Origin: Erpobdella octoculata | Taxonomy: Eukaryota > Annelida > Clitellata > Hirudinida > Erpobdellidae | NCBI GenBank assembly: GCA_963978895.1 | Contig: OZ022239.1 | Location: 15,387,874-15,451,873 of the forward strand | Direction of reading: 5' to 3' | DNA: 64,000 bases | The notes under the pieces: generated by a model | What the model saw: only the letters and a program-made list of their open reading frames with translations | Databases searched by the model: none | Told to the model about the DNA's origin: nothing | Shown: piece by piece, positions 36,148 to 57,293 of the stretch | How positions within the stretch are numbered: position 1 is the stretch's first letter | Layout: each line of letters opens with the position of its first letter | Position numbers and translations under genes: made by a program

Positions 36148-37665
36148 TTACGTGGAAGTAATGTTAAGCAAAACTTCATTTACCGCATGAGTCAGTTCTG
36201 TTTCAAATCGAAGCATCGTGTTGTCGTAAACGGTTTTCACCATATAGCACTCTTCGTCGTTATGGTAAGCGTTACAAGTGACGTATCTATGAACGGTGGC
36301 TATCGTCGGTAAAGGCCTTCTGGCCAGTTCGCCTTCAAAGAGCGGTAGCGAAATAATGCAATTGTAACTAAACAAGGCAAGACATAAAAGCGGATTTAAG
36401 ATAGATCGAAAATTTTGCGATCTGTAGCGCAACTGTGACCGATTCAAATAAGTCATAGTTTTTAGCTGGTTTTTCATCCCCAACTGGCCTTTGCTAGCAG
36501 GCGGAAAAAAATTAACATTTTGGAATTTATAGGATATCTCGTTAGACTGTAGATTGTGATTCAGATTTAGCTGAGCAATAAGATTGTCAAAATTTGTAAT
36601 TTTATTTCTAGGGGTGATAAAATCTTCTAGATGGACTGCCACCAGATTGCAATAGCTGTACATGTTACGCATCATGCAATCGTTCAAAGCAATCTCAGCC
36701 ATGGCATTGTGCGCTTCAGAAGTAAACTCTTGCGATTCATTCCATGGGTACTGTAAATGATGTAGAACCACTAACTTCTGACTTGCATAGCTGTTGAGAA
36801 AATGTGTCTGATAAGAAGAATTTATGGTATAGATAGTAAACTCACTGACACCCATGAGTCTGTAAAATTCTACCCATTCGATAACAGATTGATCGTCAGA
36901 CGACATATTTCCGCTTACTGCACAAACTCCAAACTTGTGATTGCACGTTTTTTCATCTAAAAAATGAGTAAGTGGTACTTCAAGATAACTAGTGTAGTTT
37001 TGACACGGACTGCCTACAGTCAGCGACGTTCCTGTAGGAAAGGGCATGAATGGTCTGAGCTGACAAGAAAAAAGATGAACGCTCTTTGCGTTTAGAGTTT
37101 GCTGTTTTTCTCGTTTTAAAACTCCAATTTGTGTGACAGAAGCTTCCACAACCATAGGCTCGCTAATGTTTTCTACCCAAAAATGGCACCAACTTGTTAT
37201 CGGAGTTTTGCCCACATTTGTAATCGTCAGCAGGCGAATCCATGGTAAAGAGCCTGCAAGTGGTCGATCGTCTAAATGGACGGAATGTATTAAAACTTCT
37301 AACGTTCCAGATTTTGCAATCTGCCATTGATTTCTGGTACGCAAGATCTGAGAGCTCCTTGGTCGTTTATTGAAATGACAATCCGGCTTTGGTGTCTTCC
37401 ATCTTATTTTGAATTTATTATCAGTCTTTTCTGCCAAAAGTTGGTCTTTGCGAATGGTACTGTAGTTCTTGTTTCTGACGAGTATCATTCTCACAATCAT
37501 AATGACGATGATGCAGACTAGCACGGCTGCTAGTAGTATAAGAAACCTCTTTCTCAGGTTGAAAACTCTGGCTCGAGTTACAGTTGAGTTGTGTTGGTTC
37601 GTCAAATCATGGCGACAGTTTTTTTTTAATTTTGAACAAGATGGACGATAGCGAGCTCGAATCAT
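36148..37665 (-). CDS. GT92-family paralogue lacking the DxD motif, single exon
   Basis: 505 codons with a complete N-terminus: an Arg/Lys-rich cytoplasmic tail (residues 1-40, ending FNLRKR), a signal anchor at about 41-63 (FLILLAAVLVCIIVIMIVRM), a stem, then the GT92 domain: PWIRLLTITN, SWCHFWVEN, KFGVCAVSGNMSSDDQSVIE, WVEFYRLMGVSEFTIY and ALNDCMMRNMYSYC. It shares layout with the gene at 12.4 kb. At residues 343-349 it has AVHLEDF where the other has VVDHDEF, so the DxD-like metal site is HxE; near the end ALSHHYRFC is replaced by ATVHRYVTC. The fold is probably kept while catalysis is doubtful. N-glycosylation sequons (NISE, NYTS, NSSY) fit a luminal domain. The stop overlaps a donor-like ACGTAAAT. 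Confidence 0.85.
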   Translation of the reverse strand: MIRARYRPSCSKLKKNCRHDLTNQHNSTVTRARVFNLRKRFLILLAAVLVCIIVIMIVRMILVRNKNYSTIRKDQLLAEKTDNKFKIRWKTPKPDCHFNKRPRSSQILRTRNQWQIAKSGTLEVLIHSVHLDDRPLAGSLPWIRLLTITNVGKTPITSWCHFWVENISEPMVVEASVTQIGVLKREKQQTLNAKSVHLFSCQLRPFMPFPTGTSLTVGSPCQNYTSYLEVPLTHFLDEKTCNHKFGVCAVSGNMSSDDQSVIEWVEFYRLMGVSEFTIYTINSSYQTHFLNSYASQKLVVLHHLQYPWNESQEFTSEAHNAMAEIALNDCMMRNMYSYCNLVAVHLEDFITPRNKITNFDNLIAQLNLNHNLQSNEISYKFQNVNFFPPASKGQLGMKNQLKTMTYLNRSQLRYRSQNFRSILNPLLCLALFSYNCIISLPLFEGELARRPLPTIATVHRYVTCNAYHNDEECYMVKTVYDNTMLRFETELTHAVNEVLLNITST

Positions 37666-37689
37666 GTTTATTATTATTTACTAAATAAA

Positions 37690-39040
37690 CATATAAACAT
37701 CTACGTCGCTGTTTACAAACAAACAGTGGGTTGAAAAATATTTATTATTTGGACGTCGCCTCGCTTTGAATAAATTTGCAGAAATGGCAAAGTTTTTATT
37801 TTTATTTTTAAACGAATGTATTTCGAAGTTTTAGAATCAATGAAATATTATTTATGACCTACTTTATTGAACATTTCGTATCAAACCATGACTACATTTT
37901 ACAAACTTCAGTACCTACAACATAACTACAAGGGTTGGACTTGCATAAAAATTAGATTTTGGACAGCTGATATTAATCAACTAATTGTAATCAAAGTTTT
38001 TTTCAGAAGTTAAAAATGTTTAAATTCTAAGGTATTATCTAAAACAAATTTCTGTAAAAAAATAGGTATATAACAAATAAGCGGTAAAAAACGGTTTTTT
38101 CCAGAAATTACTTATGATTCAAGATTTGCCGGCTTTTTAATTATAGCAAATTGTTTTCAAACGACATTTTTAAAAATTTATAAATGCAAACATTTATTCA
38201 ATCGTATTTGATTTGTTTTTGTTTTAAAACATATATAATAATTTTTTTAATCAAATTTTTTTTCAAAAAAATTTCAAATTTAAACAGAATGAAGAACAAG
38301 CCTATATTTCAAATTTTAGCTCGATTTTGAAATTTAATTAGTTAATTATGCTAGTTAATTGTTGGGAATTTACTTAATTTTCACTTTCAAAGTTTGCAAA
38401 CATTCAAGCAAGCAAGCAAACATGACCAGTGGTGAAGTTAATATAAAGAATTTAAAAAAGAGTTTAAACAAAATACATGCAAACGACTTCAGGACTGCTT
38501 GGGTTTTTAATACTTTTTCGTAAATTTTCTTTGTTTGATGTCGCAGTTTGAATATTTTCAATGTAAATTACAAGAATTTTGTTATATAACTTTTTTAACA
38601 TTTTTACTTCGATTGTCAACTTAGAAATTCTACAAATTAAATTAGTAATTTAACATCGTTTTTTAGAATTTTAGTTTTTTTCTTATAAACATAATAACAA
38701 TTTTCAACTAAATATATTACTAGTAATTAGTAAACGTTTTCAAAAACAAGCTTATTCGAGAGGTTTTTTTTAATAAATTTAAAAAAATTGAATATTGCTT
38801 ACAACAAGCTGCAAATAAATTTGCAGTAAGCGTTTGTTTACTAATGTCCACCAACAACGCACATAAAATATTAAATGTTGGATGTTTTTTTTGCTAATCT
38901 GTTTTAGATAAATAAATAGTGAACGAGATTTTTCTAATACTTGTTTTTTTTTTCAAATGTTTGTTCAGTTGACTTGTTGGAGAACAATTTACACTCTGAA
39001 GGCACTAATGTTGATTGCATTAAAATTGAAAAAAGGGAAA
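37690..39040. other. A/T-rich, no gene seen
   Basis: Sequence upstream of the GT92 paralogue. I see no CpG-rich promoter or clear TATA element, and no conserved-looking exon on either strand. Confidence 0.4.
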
Positions 39041-39042
39041 TA

Positions 39043-39437
39043 TTTATATATAAAAATGACTGTCTGTGTGTGTATGTATGTCCTTTATGCATCGTTACAC
39101 CATTCATCCGATCGTAATGAAATTTTCACACAACCTTGAGAGTCATCAGAGGAAAGTTTATGTAAAAAATTGAGATCGGTCACAAAATGAGTAGGGGCGG
39201 GAGAGCGAGCTGGAACGGAACTGGAGAATAAGCAGGAACGGAAAAGCAACCGGGAGCGAAAGAGCTAGCGGGAAAGAAAAACGACTGCGAACGGGAGAGC
39301 AAGCGGGAACGAAAAAGCGACCGGAGACGTGAAAGCGACCGGGAGCGAGAGAGCAAGCGGGGAAGGAAACAGGAGCGAGAGAGAAAAACGATAGAAAAAC
39401 GTTTAAAAATCCCGGGAAACGCCGGGTACCACGCTAG
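39043..39437 (+). mobile_element. Non-autonomous Helitron, family X, near-complete short copy
   Basis: The head TATTTATATATAAAAATGAC is followed by ATCCGATCGTAATGAAATTT TCACACAACC, then a purine-rich degenerate 18 bp minisatellite (GGGAGAGCAAGCGGGAACG), then TCCCGGGAAACGCCGGGTAC and CTAG (39434-39437) before T. This is the simplest single-orientation member and shows the head and hairpin end belong to one element. It lies just downstream of the seven-exon gene. Confidence 0.7.
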
Positions 39438-39969
39438 TAGAACATATTTTAATGAAATATACAACATAGTACAAATAGGAATTTATGTTTTACTTTACTC
39501 AAAGAAATGCCCTCATTTGGTCGAAAAAACAACCACATTTCTGCACGGTTTCCAGCAAGTTTTAAACACGTAGTGATGTTTTTGTAGCAATAAATTGTAT
39601 TACATAAAGCAACGATAGAAAAAAGTTCATGGAAAACATACACAGCAAATTAAATAAATAAGTTACACACAGAAAAATAAATTAAACAAAATCAAGTAAA
39701 GCCAATCTAAATCGTAGCTTCAAATTTTCATTATTTTTCTCAGAAAAACAAAGGTACAAACCAATTATCAAATCAAAATTGAATTGCTCATTTATATTAG
39801 CATCTGACACGAAATTTTTAATTAAAACTGACTTCTTAGCAAAGTCAATTGCAGCACAATCAAGTCCTTTTTATAACATAGAAATATTTAAATGAAAGCA
39901 AATTTTTAGAAACACATTTATGAATATTTTTGTCCTAAAATTATGAGATTCGGTTAAAATTTTAGATTT

Positions 39970-48701
<8,732 letters not shown>

Positions 48702-48795
48702 AGTCGTAAACAGGAATTAGAAGTTCTCAAATTAATTAGAATTACAGAACATTTACAATTTCACCACAAAACTCAGGTACGAGAAGCGTTTGAAG

Positions 48796-48805
48796 TTTTA
48801 TATAG
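48796..48805 (-). promoter_or_regulatory. TATA box of the seven-exon gene
   Basis: CTATATAAAA on the minus strand lies 95 bases before the predicted ATG at 48701. Transcription would start about 30 bases downstream, near 48770, leaving a ~70 base leader. The position relative to the signal-peptide exon supports that exon being real. Confidence 0.5.
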
Positions 48806-48859
48806 CCGCAAACTGTTAGAATGTAAGCCTGTCCTGCTTCCTATTCATTGAAATTAATA

Positions 48860-51345
48860 GACGACCAATGTGGTTAGCTTAATTAATGTGGTTTTCTGTC
48901 AGACGTCGTACGTGCTAGTGAGCACATGAGAGTCACACTTGCGAGAGCCAATCATTTAATAAAGTCATTTAAAGTCATTTAACGCAAATTCGTAATTTCC
49001 ATTGTTATTGTAAGTAATTGTATGTAATTCTATGTAATTCTATGTAATTGTATGCAATTGTATGTAATTGTATGTAATTCTATGTAATTCTATGTAATTG
49101 TATGCAGTTGTATGTAATTGTATGTAATTGTATTTAATTGTATGTAATTGTATGTAATTGTATATAATTGTATGTAATTGTATATAATTGTATGTAACTG
49201 TATTCAATTGTATGTAATTTTATATAATATTATGCAGCACCGTTTAATATTTCATAATTCTGCTTTTTTACGTTTTGTTATTACTTTGAATTACAAGCAA
49301 TATTACACAGTAAAAAGTTGTATATTTTAAGTTACTGATATTATTTTATGACAGCTGCTGTATCCATTTTTCAAATACTATTTTAATAATCAATAACCAA
49401 ATGCATTGAATTTGTTTTTAGCAAAAAATGTATCGCATATTAGGCGTTTTCCAGCTCTTGCTGTACTTAGTAAAATGTTTTACAAATGTTTTATACCATG
49501 TTGTGTGGAATTTTATGGTTTATATAAATACATTTGACTTTTGGTCAATCCAATATAGTTAAGACTTTTAGTTAAAAAAATGATTTTAGATAAACAAAAA
49601 AATCTTGTTTTTTGTTTGATTGCGTGCTTAGTTAAACGAGTTTAATAAGCTCTTGTTTATTTAATGTACGAATAAAAAGTTCCATTGTTGCAAAATAATG
49701 TAGTAATTTGTATTATTAAACAATTGCGAATATGAAACTTTGCTGAGTTCGTTGAAGTGGTTATGAATTAATTACGCTTATATAAAATTGAGGTATTAAT
49801 AAAATAAAGAATAAAATAACCTACATTCCTTATGTGAAGTAAATACATCAATTATATCCTATAATTATATTTAATAAAAACTTGACGCGACTTTCTTAAA
49901 GCTCTACGTAGTTGACTACCGTGTTAAAGTTTTCCTATGTGACATATCTGCAGGTCAATACAGGTGCGCCGCTCGCTCTGAACTGGGCCAATGACACCTA
50001 TTCTATTGAACTTGAGCACGCTGGTCATTGTCAACCATGTATCGATAAATCTCTTTTAAGCGCATTGTGTTTGCATTCATTTCAATCGTGTTTCGCTCCT
50101 TAAACGAATTTGCATATTATAAGGCCAAAGTTAAGCAGACTAAATTAACATAGTTTATTCGCGTGTATATTTTCTATACTTGTTCAACGTTTATGAATTG
50201 TAACAAAACTCTAGTTTTGATTAGGTAGGTTGCTAAATGACCGATGTATTGTATTGTATGTTGAAAGCATGAAGCAGATACTATAAATGTAGTTTGCTGA
50301 AAAGCAATTAATTTGATATGTAGATTTTTGCCATACTAAAAATTTTTACTAATTTAACAAATAATTAAATCAATAAAAAGTTAAACTTAATTTAATTATA
50401 AAAAACAAAATAATTTAAAATTTATAAATTTATAAACAAAACTTATAAATACATTGTTCTAGCATATGCAGTTATGTTTCAATGAAATAAAAAGTCAGAG
50501 GTCAGTTATTGTTTTGTGATGCAAAAGTAATTTGGTATTCGGCCAAATTTCTGACGTTCACGATTTAATTTTTTTTAAATCTAATTTTAACTAAATTTTT
50601 AGATGATTTTTTAGTTATTTTATTTCGTGGTGAATGTTTCTGAATGTATGCAAGATTTTATTTTATAGACTTCAAAAAAGGCTATGAAAGGGGCTGTCAT
50701 TTGAATGGGTTGCTATGAGAACAGGGTGACACGTGATCAGTGTATCATGTAAAAAGGTGCCAACTGAAAGGAGTACCAATTGTTTTTAAAGCTAAAATCT
50801 GAAACGATTGATTGTTTCATGAAACAATGAGTTGAAACAACTCTTTCAAATCACCAACAAACAAATATTTAAGTTTATGCTCTACCTTGTAAGCTTACAT
50901 TCTTTTGATACAAATCATTTTCAATTGATGTTCAAATGTTCAATTAATTGCATTCACTGTACTGTAAATAACAATCAAATAGTTGAAATACTTCTTTTAT
51001 AATAAATTGTAGGTCGTATTTAAGTCTAATGGACAAGGAGAAAGAAAGAAGACAAAGGACATCATTTTATTCAAGCGATAAATGAATATTTATTTCGTAA
51101 TGAACACCATTTGTCACGGAAACCAACGTTGAGCTAAGTTAATAATCGAGCTTAATTTCATGTAGAAATGAATCTGATTATAAAAATATACATCAAATCA
51201 AGATCAATATTTTTTCATTAAGTTCTGACATTTTGGCGAGAAAGGTATGTCAACTTAAGTACAATTTAAATTCAGTAGCAGTCATCCTCTTTGCTTCGAC
51301 ACCCTATTTCTATGCTCTTGTTTTTCATTTAATCAAATTAAATTG
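48860..51345. other. A/T-rich region with one minisatellite; no gene seen
   Basis: A 10 bp minisatellite (TATGTAATTG/C) occupies 49012-49235 with about 21 units. Elsewhere no exon-like or repeat-end signals were found on either strand. Confidence 0.5.
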
Positions 51346-51356
51346 ATATGATTCGA

Positions 51357-51425
51357 ATCAGCATCATCAGCATCATCATCATCAGCATCATCAGCATCAG
51401 GATCATCATCAGCATCAGCATCAGT

Positions 51426-51490
<65 letters not shown>

Positions 51491-51624
51491 AATCATCACC
51501 ATCATCATCATCATCATCATAATCATCATCATCATCATCACCTACATCATCATCATCATCATCCTCATCATCATCATCATCATCATCATCATCGTCGTCG
51601 TCGTCGTTTTCGTAGTCGTCGTCG

Positions 51625-51679
<55 letters not shown>

Positions 51680-51790
51680 CATCATTATCATCATCACGAG
51701 CATCATCATCATGAGCATCATCATCAGCATCAGAATCATAGTTGTCATTGTTATCATCAGCATCATCATGATCGTCTCAGTGATTGTCAT
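51357..51790. repeat. (ATC)n microsatellite
   Basis: A long CAT/ATC array has AGC, TAA, CGT and CCT variants, including a CGT-rich patch at 51592-51630. It is followed by a GA-rich tract (AGAAAGAAAGAAGGAGAG) to 51890. Ile- and Met-rich frames are artefacts. Confidence 0.95.
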
Positions 51791-51899
51791 CATAACCATA
51801 ACACACGCAGAGTGAGAAAGATCGAAAGAAAGAGAAAGAAAGAAAGAAGGAGAGAAAGAAAGAAAGAAGGAGATAAAGACAGGGAGATGGAATTCATTC

Positions 51900-53600
51900 A
51901 GATGTATTTGCGCAGTTTTAAAAATAACATTCTGTGATTGTTAAGCTTATCACTGGCACAATCTGCCATTAATTGTGTTTTACAATTTCAGATATATCTA
52001 CTATCAAGCTCTATTAATATAAAGACAGGTATGGGAGCCAGTCATATTGCAAGCACTAACAGGGCTTGTCCCAAAGGTTTCCTGAATATGTATCAGAAAT
52101 TCATTTCTTATATGACATTGATTGACTACACTTGACTTTCAAAAGCTGTAAAAGCCAGCCATTTGATGGATTTCCATTCAATTATCAAAACATTTTCTAG
52201 AGATGGTTTTGCCATAACTGAACTGCAAATACTTTTAAATATCATTTTCTACTAATAAGCCATCGGACGTTTAAAAATAAATTATCTCAGCTTTTTAATA
52301 ACATACGTTTGAAAAGTATTATTTATTAAAGAAATACTTTCTAACAAATGAGTGATGAAGGTATGAAATTTGAGCTCAACCGATTAAATATTTCAATCAT
52401 CATTGTCTTGCGCATTCCTCTATTAACATACCAGAACTTGCATGGCAGAACTTGCATAGCAGACCAATGAAAGCAGCTTTTATTTAAATGGACGACGCGC
52501 AATAACCTCATAAACACCTTATTTTATCACGACTTTGTGTCTATTTTCAATTTAACAAAAAACCAAAATGTTAAGTGAAGTTAAATCAGATTTGATATTT
52601 ATTATTGATGGATGTCAGTTGCTGTAATCAAACAATTTTTCCTATGCACCAACAAAAAAGTTTTATTAAATTTTATTAAACTTGCAAGCATGTTTTATAA
52701 ATTGTTTCAAACGAAGAGACATCAACTAAAGAAATACAATCAGTGAAATTAAGGTTGTTATAGAGATGTAACAAACTACAACATCTTCAGTACTGATATC
52801 GAACTTAAGGAAGTCTTGATGCAACTTTGACGTAATTGGTTGTACCGTTTAAAGGTTTTATAATTGAGTCAAACCTATTTGAATACATTTTTTATATGGT
52901 GATTATAAAACAAGAGGTTCTGGGTTCAAATCCCAGCAGGAAATCCTCGTTTTTTTTAAATTTTATTTATCACGGAAATTATGCTCATTCCTATTATTAA
53001 TGAATGTTGAAGATATCCTTAACAAAAATTAATACCTTGATATTTTATTTAAAAAAAAATATTATTTCATTGTTCTGTTATTAAAGATCCGATGTGCGAG
53101 TTGGGAGTGCAGTGTCTATCACGCTCGACTTTGTAAAGGTTAGGCTCTCGGATCAAACCAAAGGAAAAAACTAGATTTTTTATGCATAAATATTCATAGG
53201 GTGGATTAAAATTTCAAAAATGTATTTTAATTTATAAGTGGTTGGTTTTAATGAAAGCAAATTCTTATTTAAATTTATTTTTATTGATTGATTGATGTGC
53301 ATTTTAAAAACATTTAAAGTTGAATTTGTCAATGGTTTCAAATTTTCTAATTTATAAGACAATCGTTTTAGCTGATGAAACGTGCATTCCATTAAATAAT
53401 TGTGGAAATCCTTAAAGAGGTAAAAAGGTTGTTTCTATTTGTTACTCATTTATATGTGCAATAAAACGAATACAATTTGTGTTCACAGTTCTTCTAATAT
53501 GATATGATTTTAAATAGTTTGTTACAATTGTATGATGAATCTAAATATTTCATTTTTATTATAAGATCAATGTGATTAATTTGAAGAAAAAAAATACTTT
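51900..53600. other. No protein gene seen; two tRNA-like scraps
   Basis: A/T-rich sequence. A T-arm-like hairpin lies at 52917-52937 (listed separately). At about 53095-53155, GTGCGAGTTGGGAGTGCAGT and GACTTTGTAAAGGTTAG with GGATCAAACC resemble a decayed tRNA body. Confidence 0.35.
52881..52952 (+). other. tRNA-like T-arm and pol III box B
   Basis: TTCTGGGTTCAAATCCCAGC forms a perfect 5 bp stem with a TTCAAAT loop, the canonical T-arm/box B. It is followed by AGGAAATCCTCG and a T8 run, a possible pol III terminator. A D-arm, anticodon arm and matching 5' acceptor strand cannot be drawn convincingly. It is probably a decayed tRNA or tRNA-derived SINE. Confidence 0.35.
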
Positions 53601-53609
53601 TTATGGCTT

Positions 53610-54124
53610 AAAAATATCCCAGGCCAAAAGTTTCTATGAACGAACATCAAAAGTTATTGCCTAACAAAATTCAAATTTAGTTTACGTATCAAAGTTTGAA
53701 GGTTTCAAGCAGCTTTTAACAAATCTATTTTACGTTTTATGGGCAGAAAAAAGTTAGGAGGGAGAGAAAGAAAGAAAAGGAGCGGAAAGCAAGCGGAAAG
53801 CAAGCGGGAGAAAGATTAGAAAGGAAGAGTGAGCGGGATTAGGAAAACAGGTGAGAGAGGGAGAGCGAGCGGGAACGTGAGAACGATCGGGAACGGGAAA
53901 ACGAGAAGTAGCAGGAGAACGAGCGGGAGAGCAAGCGGGGAAGGAAATGGGTGCAAGAGAGAGAAAAAGAGAGAGTGAGGATGAGAAAGAGAGAGAAAGC
54001 GAGAGAAAAATCGATAGAAAAACCTCTAAAACCCCCCGAGAAACGCCTGGTAACCCGCTTTTTTTTTATAATAGTTTATAGTCCTTTACACCAGGTGTTT
54101 TAAGACTCTAGGGTAACCCGCTAG
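53610..54124 (+). mobile_element. Helitron-X copy interrupted by a SINE-like insertion
   Basis: CCCAGGCCAAAAGTTTCTAT and GTTTGAAGGTTTCAAGCAGC TTTTAACAAATCTATTTTAC match the longer copy at 41027-41640. A purine minisatellite (GAGAGCGAGCGGGAACG) follows, then CCCCGAGAAACGCCTGGTAACCC. The terminal CCGCTAGT is reached only after a 52-base insertion. Confidence 0.6.
54060..54111 (-). mobile_element. 5'-truncated SINE-like repeat inside a Helitron terminus
   Basis: T9 followed by ATAATAGTTTATAGTCCTTT and ACACCAGGTGTTTTAAGACT is the A-tail end of the SINE-like family in reverse. The 11 bp GGTAACCCGCT occurs on both sides (54049-54059 and 54112-54122): a target duplication created at the Helitron 3' end. 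The remaining ~110 bases of the family are missing, as in 5' truncation during target-primed reverse transcription. Confidence 0.75.
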
Positions 54125-54827
54125 TAATTTCATGTTTATATAGCTCTAGTCCTGAATGCAATACAATTTATAAAACTTATATGACCAGGTGTAAGTCCAC
54201 TTTTGCAATTTTTATAATGTTTCAAAAGAACAGCTGGGAACACAGAAGTCAAATATTATGAAAACCTGTAAGAAACAGTTAAAAACATTTGTTTAAATGA
54301 AAATTTTAATTAAATAATGACGCGATTAAAAATTCATAAAAATAAATAACCTATTTTTCCTAATTATCAGCAGTGCGAAAGAACAAAATGAACAAGAACA
54401 AAACAGACGCAAACGAAAAAGCAAACAAATTAGTGCAAAGATTATTACACTATTTGATCAGCAGTTAAAAAATGTCAATTTGAAAGTAGGATTGAACTAA
54501 AAGACGTTTCAGACAAAAGTTATAACAAAATCTTTAAAAATCAGCATGTAGTATTGTGGGTTAACCAAGATTACGCTAAATAAAATTCCATGAAAGTTTA
54601 TTTTCCATTACACCCAATTAGCTTGTTGTAAGAAAATTGACTTACATATTATATGATTATCAGTATAATAAAACAAAAAACAGCTTCATGTAAACAATTC
54701 ACCAACTACAGATTGAAAATTATAAAAAGGACTGGAACAAATTTAAAGATATAAATGATCTAGCCACAGATCTATTCTCAAAATATTCAGGATAATAGCA
54801 TCTATGTAACCAATTAAATAAAAACAA

Positions 54828-57261
54828 TCAAACTGTCGATACAAAATTGAAGTCTTGCGAACTCATTCCAGTGCTGTTGAGCGACTGTTTTGAACGGTTG
54901 AACTCGGGCTTGTATTGTTGCGGTTTGTAAGTGCTGTTGATGCTGTTAACACTGTTGTTACGCTGGTACGAAGGGTCAGAAAACTGTCGCGGTATGGACG
55001 TGACTGAAGCATCAATCGTTTGCTCGTCACCAATTTCTTCTTTGCACTGAAGGCACAGTACAAAATACCTAAAAATAAATAAATGAGTAATTTTTATCAT
55101 TTAATTTTTATATAAAATTTAGTTTTTATTTAGGTTTGTATTATCAAAATTCGTTAAGTGGGATGGGACATTTGAAAAAGTGTCAGTACTAGTAGCATTT
55201 AAAGTCAAGATTCTACACCATATACTATAAGTAAATGGTGTAAAATCTTTACTTTTATGATATAAGCTAGAAATTATGCAAAAAAACGTTTAAAATAATT
55301 TTAACTTAGAAATTAAATTTTGTTGAGCTACGACACAAATAGAATTTTATAACAACAATTTTATAAAAATTTAATATTTTTAAATATAAATCAAACAAAA
55401 ATGTTAATGAGTAAACATTTATAAAATTAAAATAACCTGTAAATTTGAAGAGCCACCATCAATCCGTTCTTGATGGTAAAGAAAATGAGATTGTAACTAA
55501 AAACTTTGAGGCCAATGAGACAGTAAAGCCTGAGTATTAAGTAAGGGCCATCATGCATAGCAATGTGCGATGATAAACTCCACAACTCGGACATGCAACA
55601 CTTGTTGAGGGCGCTCCTTAAAGGGTGTTCCTCGTCATCCGGATTGAGTTTTGGTTTTTTCCTTTTCACAACGGTGAACACAATAGTGAACTGGAAGAGA
55701 CTGATTGTGTAGATAACCAAGATGACGAATTTCATGTCTGGATTGGCCAGGACTGCCGGCTCATCGAAAAGACCAAAGAGATCAAGGATATCGAAGCTGA
55801 GACCGAAGTAGATGAAAAGGAGCTGGTTGTGTTCATTCATCGAAACCGAACCTTTGGGCAGAAGCCATTTGCCAACAATGAGAAGTAGAAGCATGATTTC
55901 TTCTATGGTGTATACCATCGGTTTCCTGTCAAATATGTTGTCCACAGAAACGAGGGACTGCATATAAATAAAAATAATAATTAGGTACACTCATTTTGCT
56001 TCGGGGCTTTTTTTAAATTGCATCACTAAACGTTTTAACCCATTAATGGTCACTACTATACGAAAATACTAGCAATGACGTTGCGTTTTCGCAACCGTAA
56101 CCGTTAATGGGTTAAAGAAACATGCGAGTCACGCACAAATTTGATATTTGCATCATGCACAGAATAAGCATGCATTGAAATTACGTTTATATTAGAGCAG
56201 TTGGTTATTTGAATTAGAATCGCGAACTGCAAAAAATAACAAAACAATGCAAAAAACTGAACTGTATATAATAATTTAAAAAACACAAAGAAAAATTAAA
56301 TTAAATTTTCAATAAACGTTCAATAAATTCAGGTAGCGAGACTTGAAGTTATAATAAGTTTAGTGCCTAAGACAAATATATACCTCAAAAACAAAGAAAT
56401 TGAAACTTCTTGTCTGATTAAGTTGCCACATTCAATTTCCACACGACAACACGGAAGTTTCCATTAAAAAATTTAATTAGTTTTGTTTTTTCCTAATATT
56501 ATTTTAACGCATTCAGTTGTTGTCGCTTTTTGCAATCTTGCATTTTGCAATATTGCAATCCCAATCTTGCAATCCATTATCTTGTTCCAAGCCCATCAAA
56601 ATAACCAGCTTTCAAAAACCCTTATTTTTATTCACCCACCAACCCAAATTTACAACACTACGACTCAACATACACAGACATAAGATTGACCCCTCAATCC
56701 ACTGCAGGTTGTCTGATTTACATTCTGAGTGGACATGCACCTGATCATATCCAGATTGAGAATCCAGATGGGAGGAACCACGGCCAGTAGAAAAACAAAT
56801 ATGCATGGACTAAACCTGTAAATTTTAACAAAATATAATAACATATTTTCAATGTTTTTCGTTGAAAAATTAAACAATTTATTTATTTTTTACACACAGA
56901 TATTAGAAAAGTTTTGATTGTTAAGCAAAATACAAATGAAATAAAACGTTTAATTAATTTTAAAAGCGTAAGCATAAATGCGACGTTATTATATATACAA
57001 AAAAACAGTTTTTAGAATTCCCAAACTATTTAATAAAAGAAATAAACAAGCATTCTGATTTTGAAGAAGTTGGCAAAAAATTACAGAACATTTATGGTTA
57101 TCACAAATGTTTTTAAATTAATAACGATGATTTTACGGAAAAAATTGCAATATTTGAGTTTTTGAATGAAGTTTCTACATATAATAAATTGAACCGCTAC
57201 GTTGTTTTTGATTAAAACTACTACGAATTGAATATCTACGTTGTTTTTGAATGAAATTACC

Positions 57262-57293
<32 letters not shown>

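Noticed and set aside
51348..51815. Poly-Ile/poly-Met ORFs
   Set aside because: Translation of the (ATC)n microsatellite on either strand.
52881..52952. A functional tRNA gene
   Set aside because: Only the T-arm and a T-run are convincing; no acceptor pairing or D-arm could be drawn, so it is listed only as a tRNA-like scrap.
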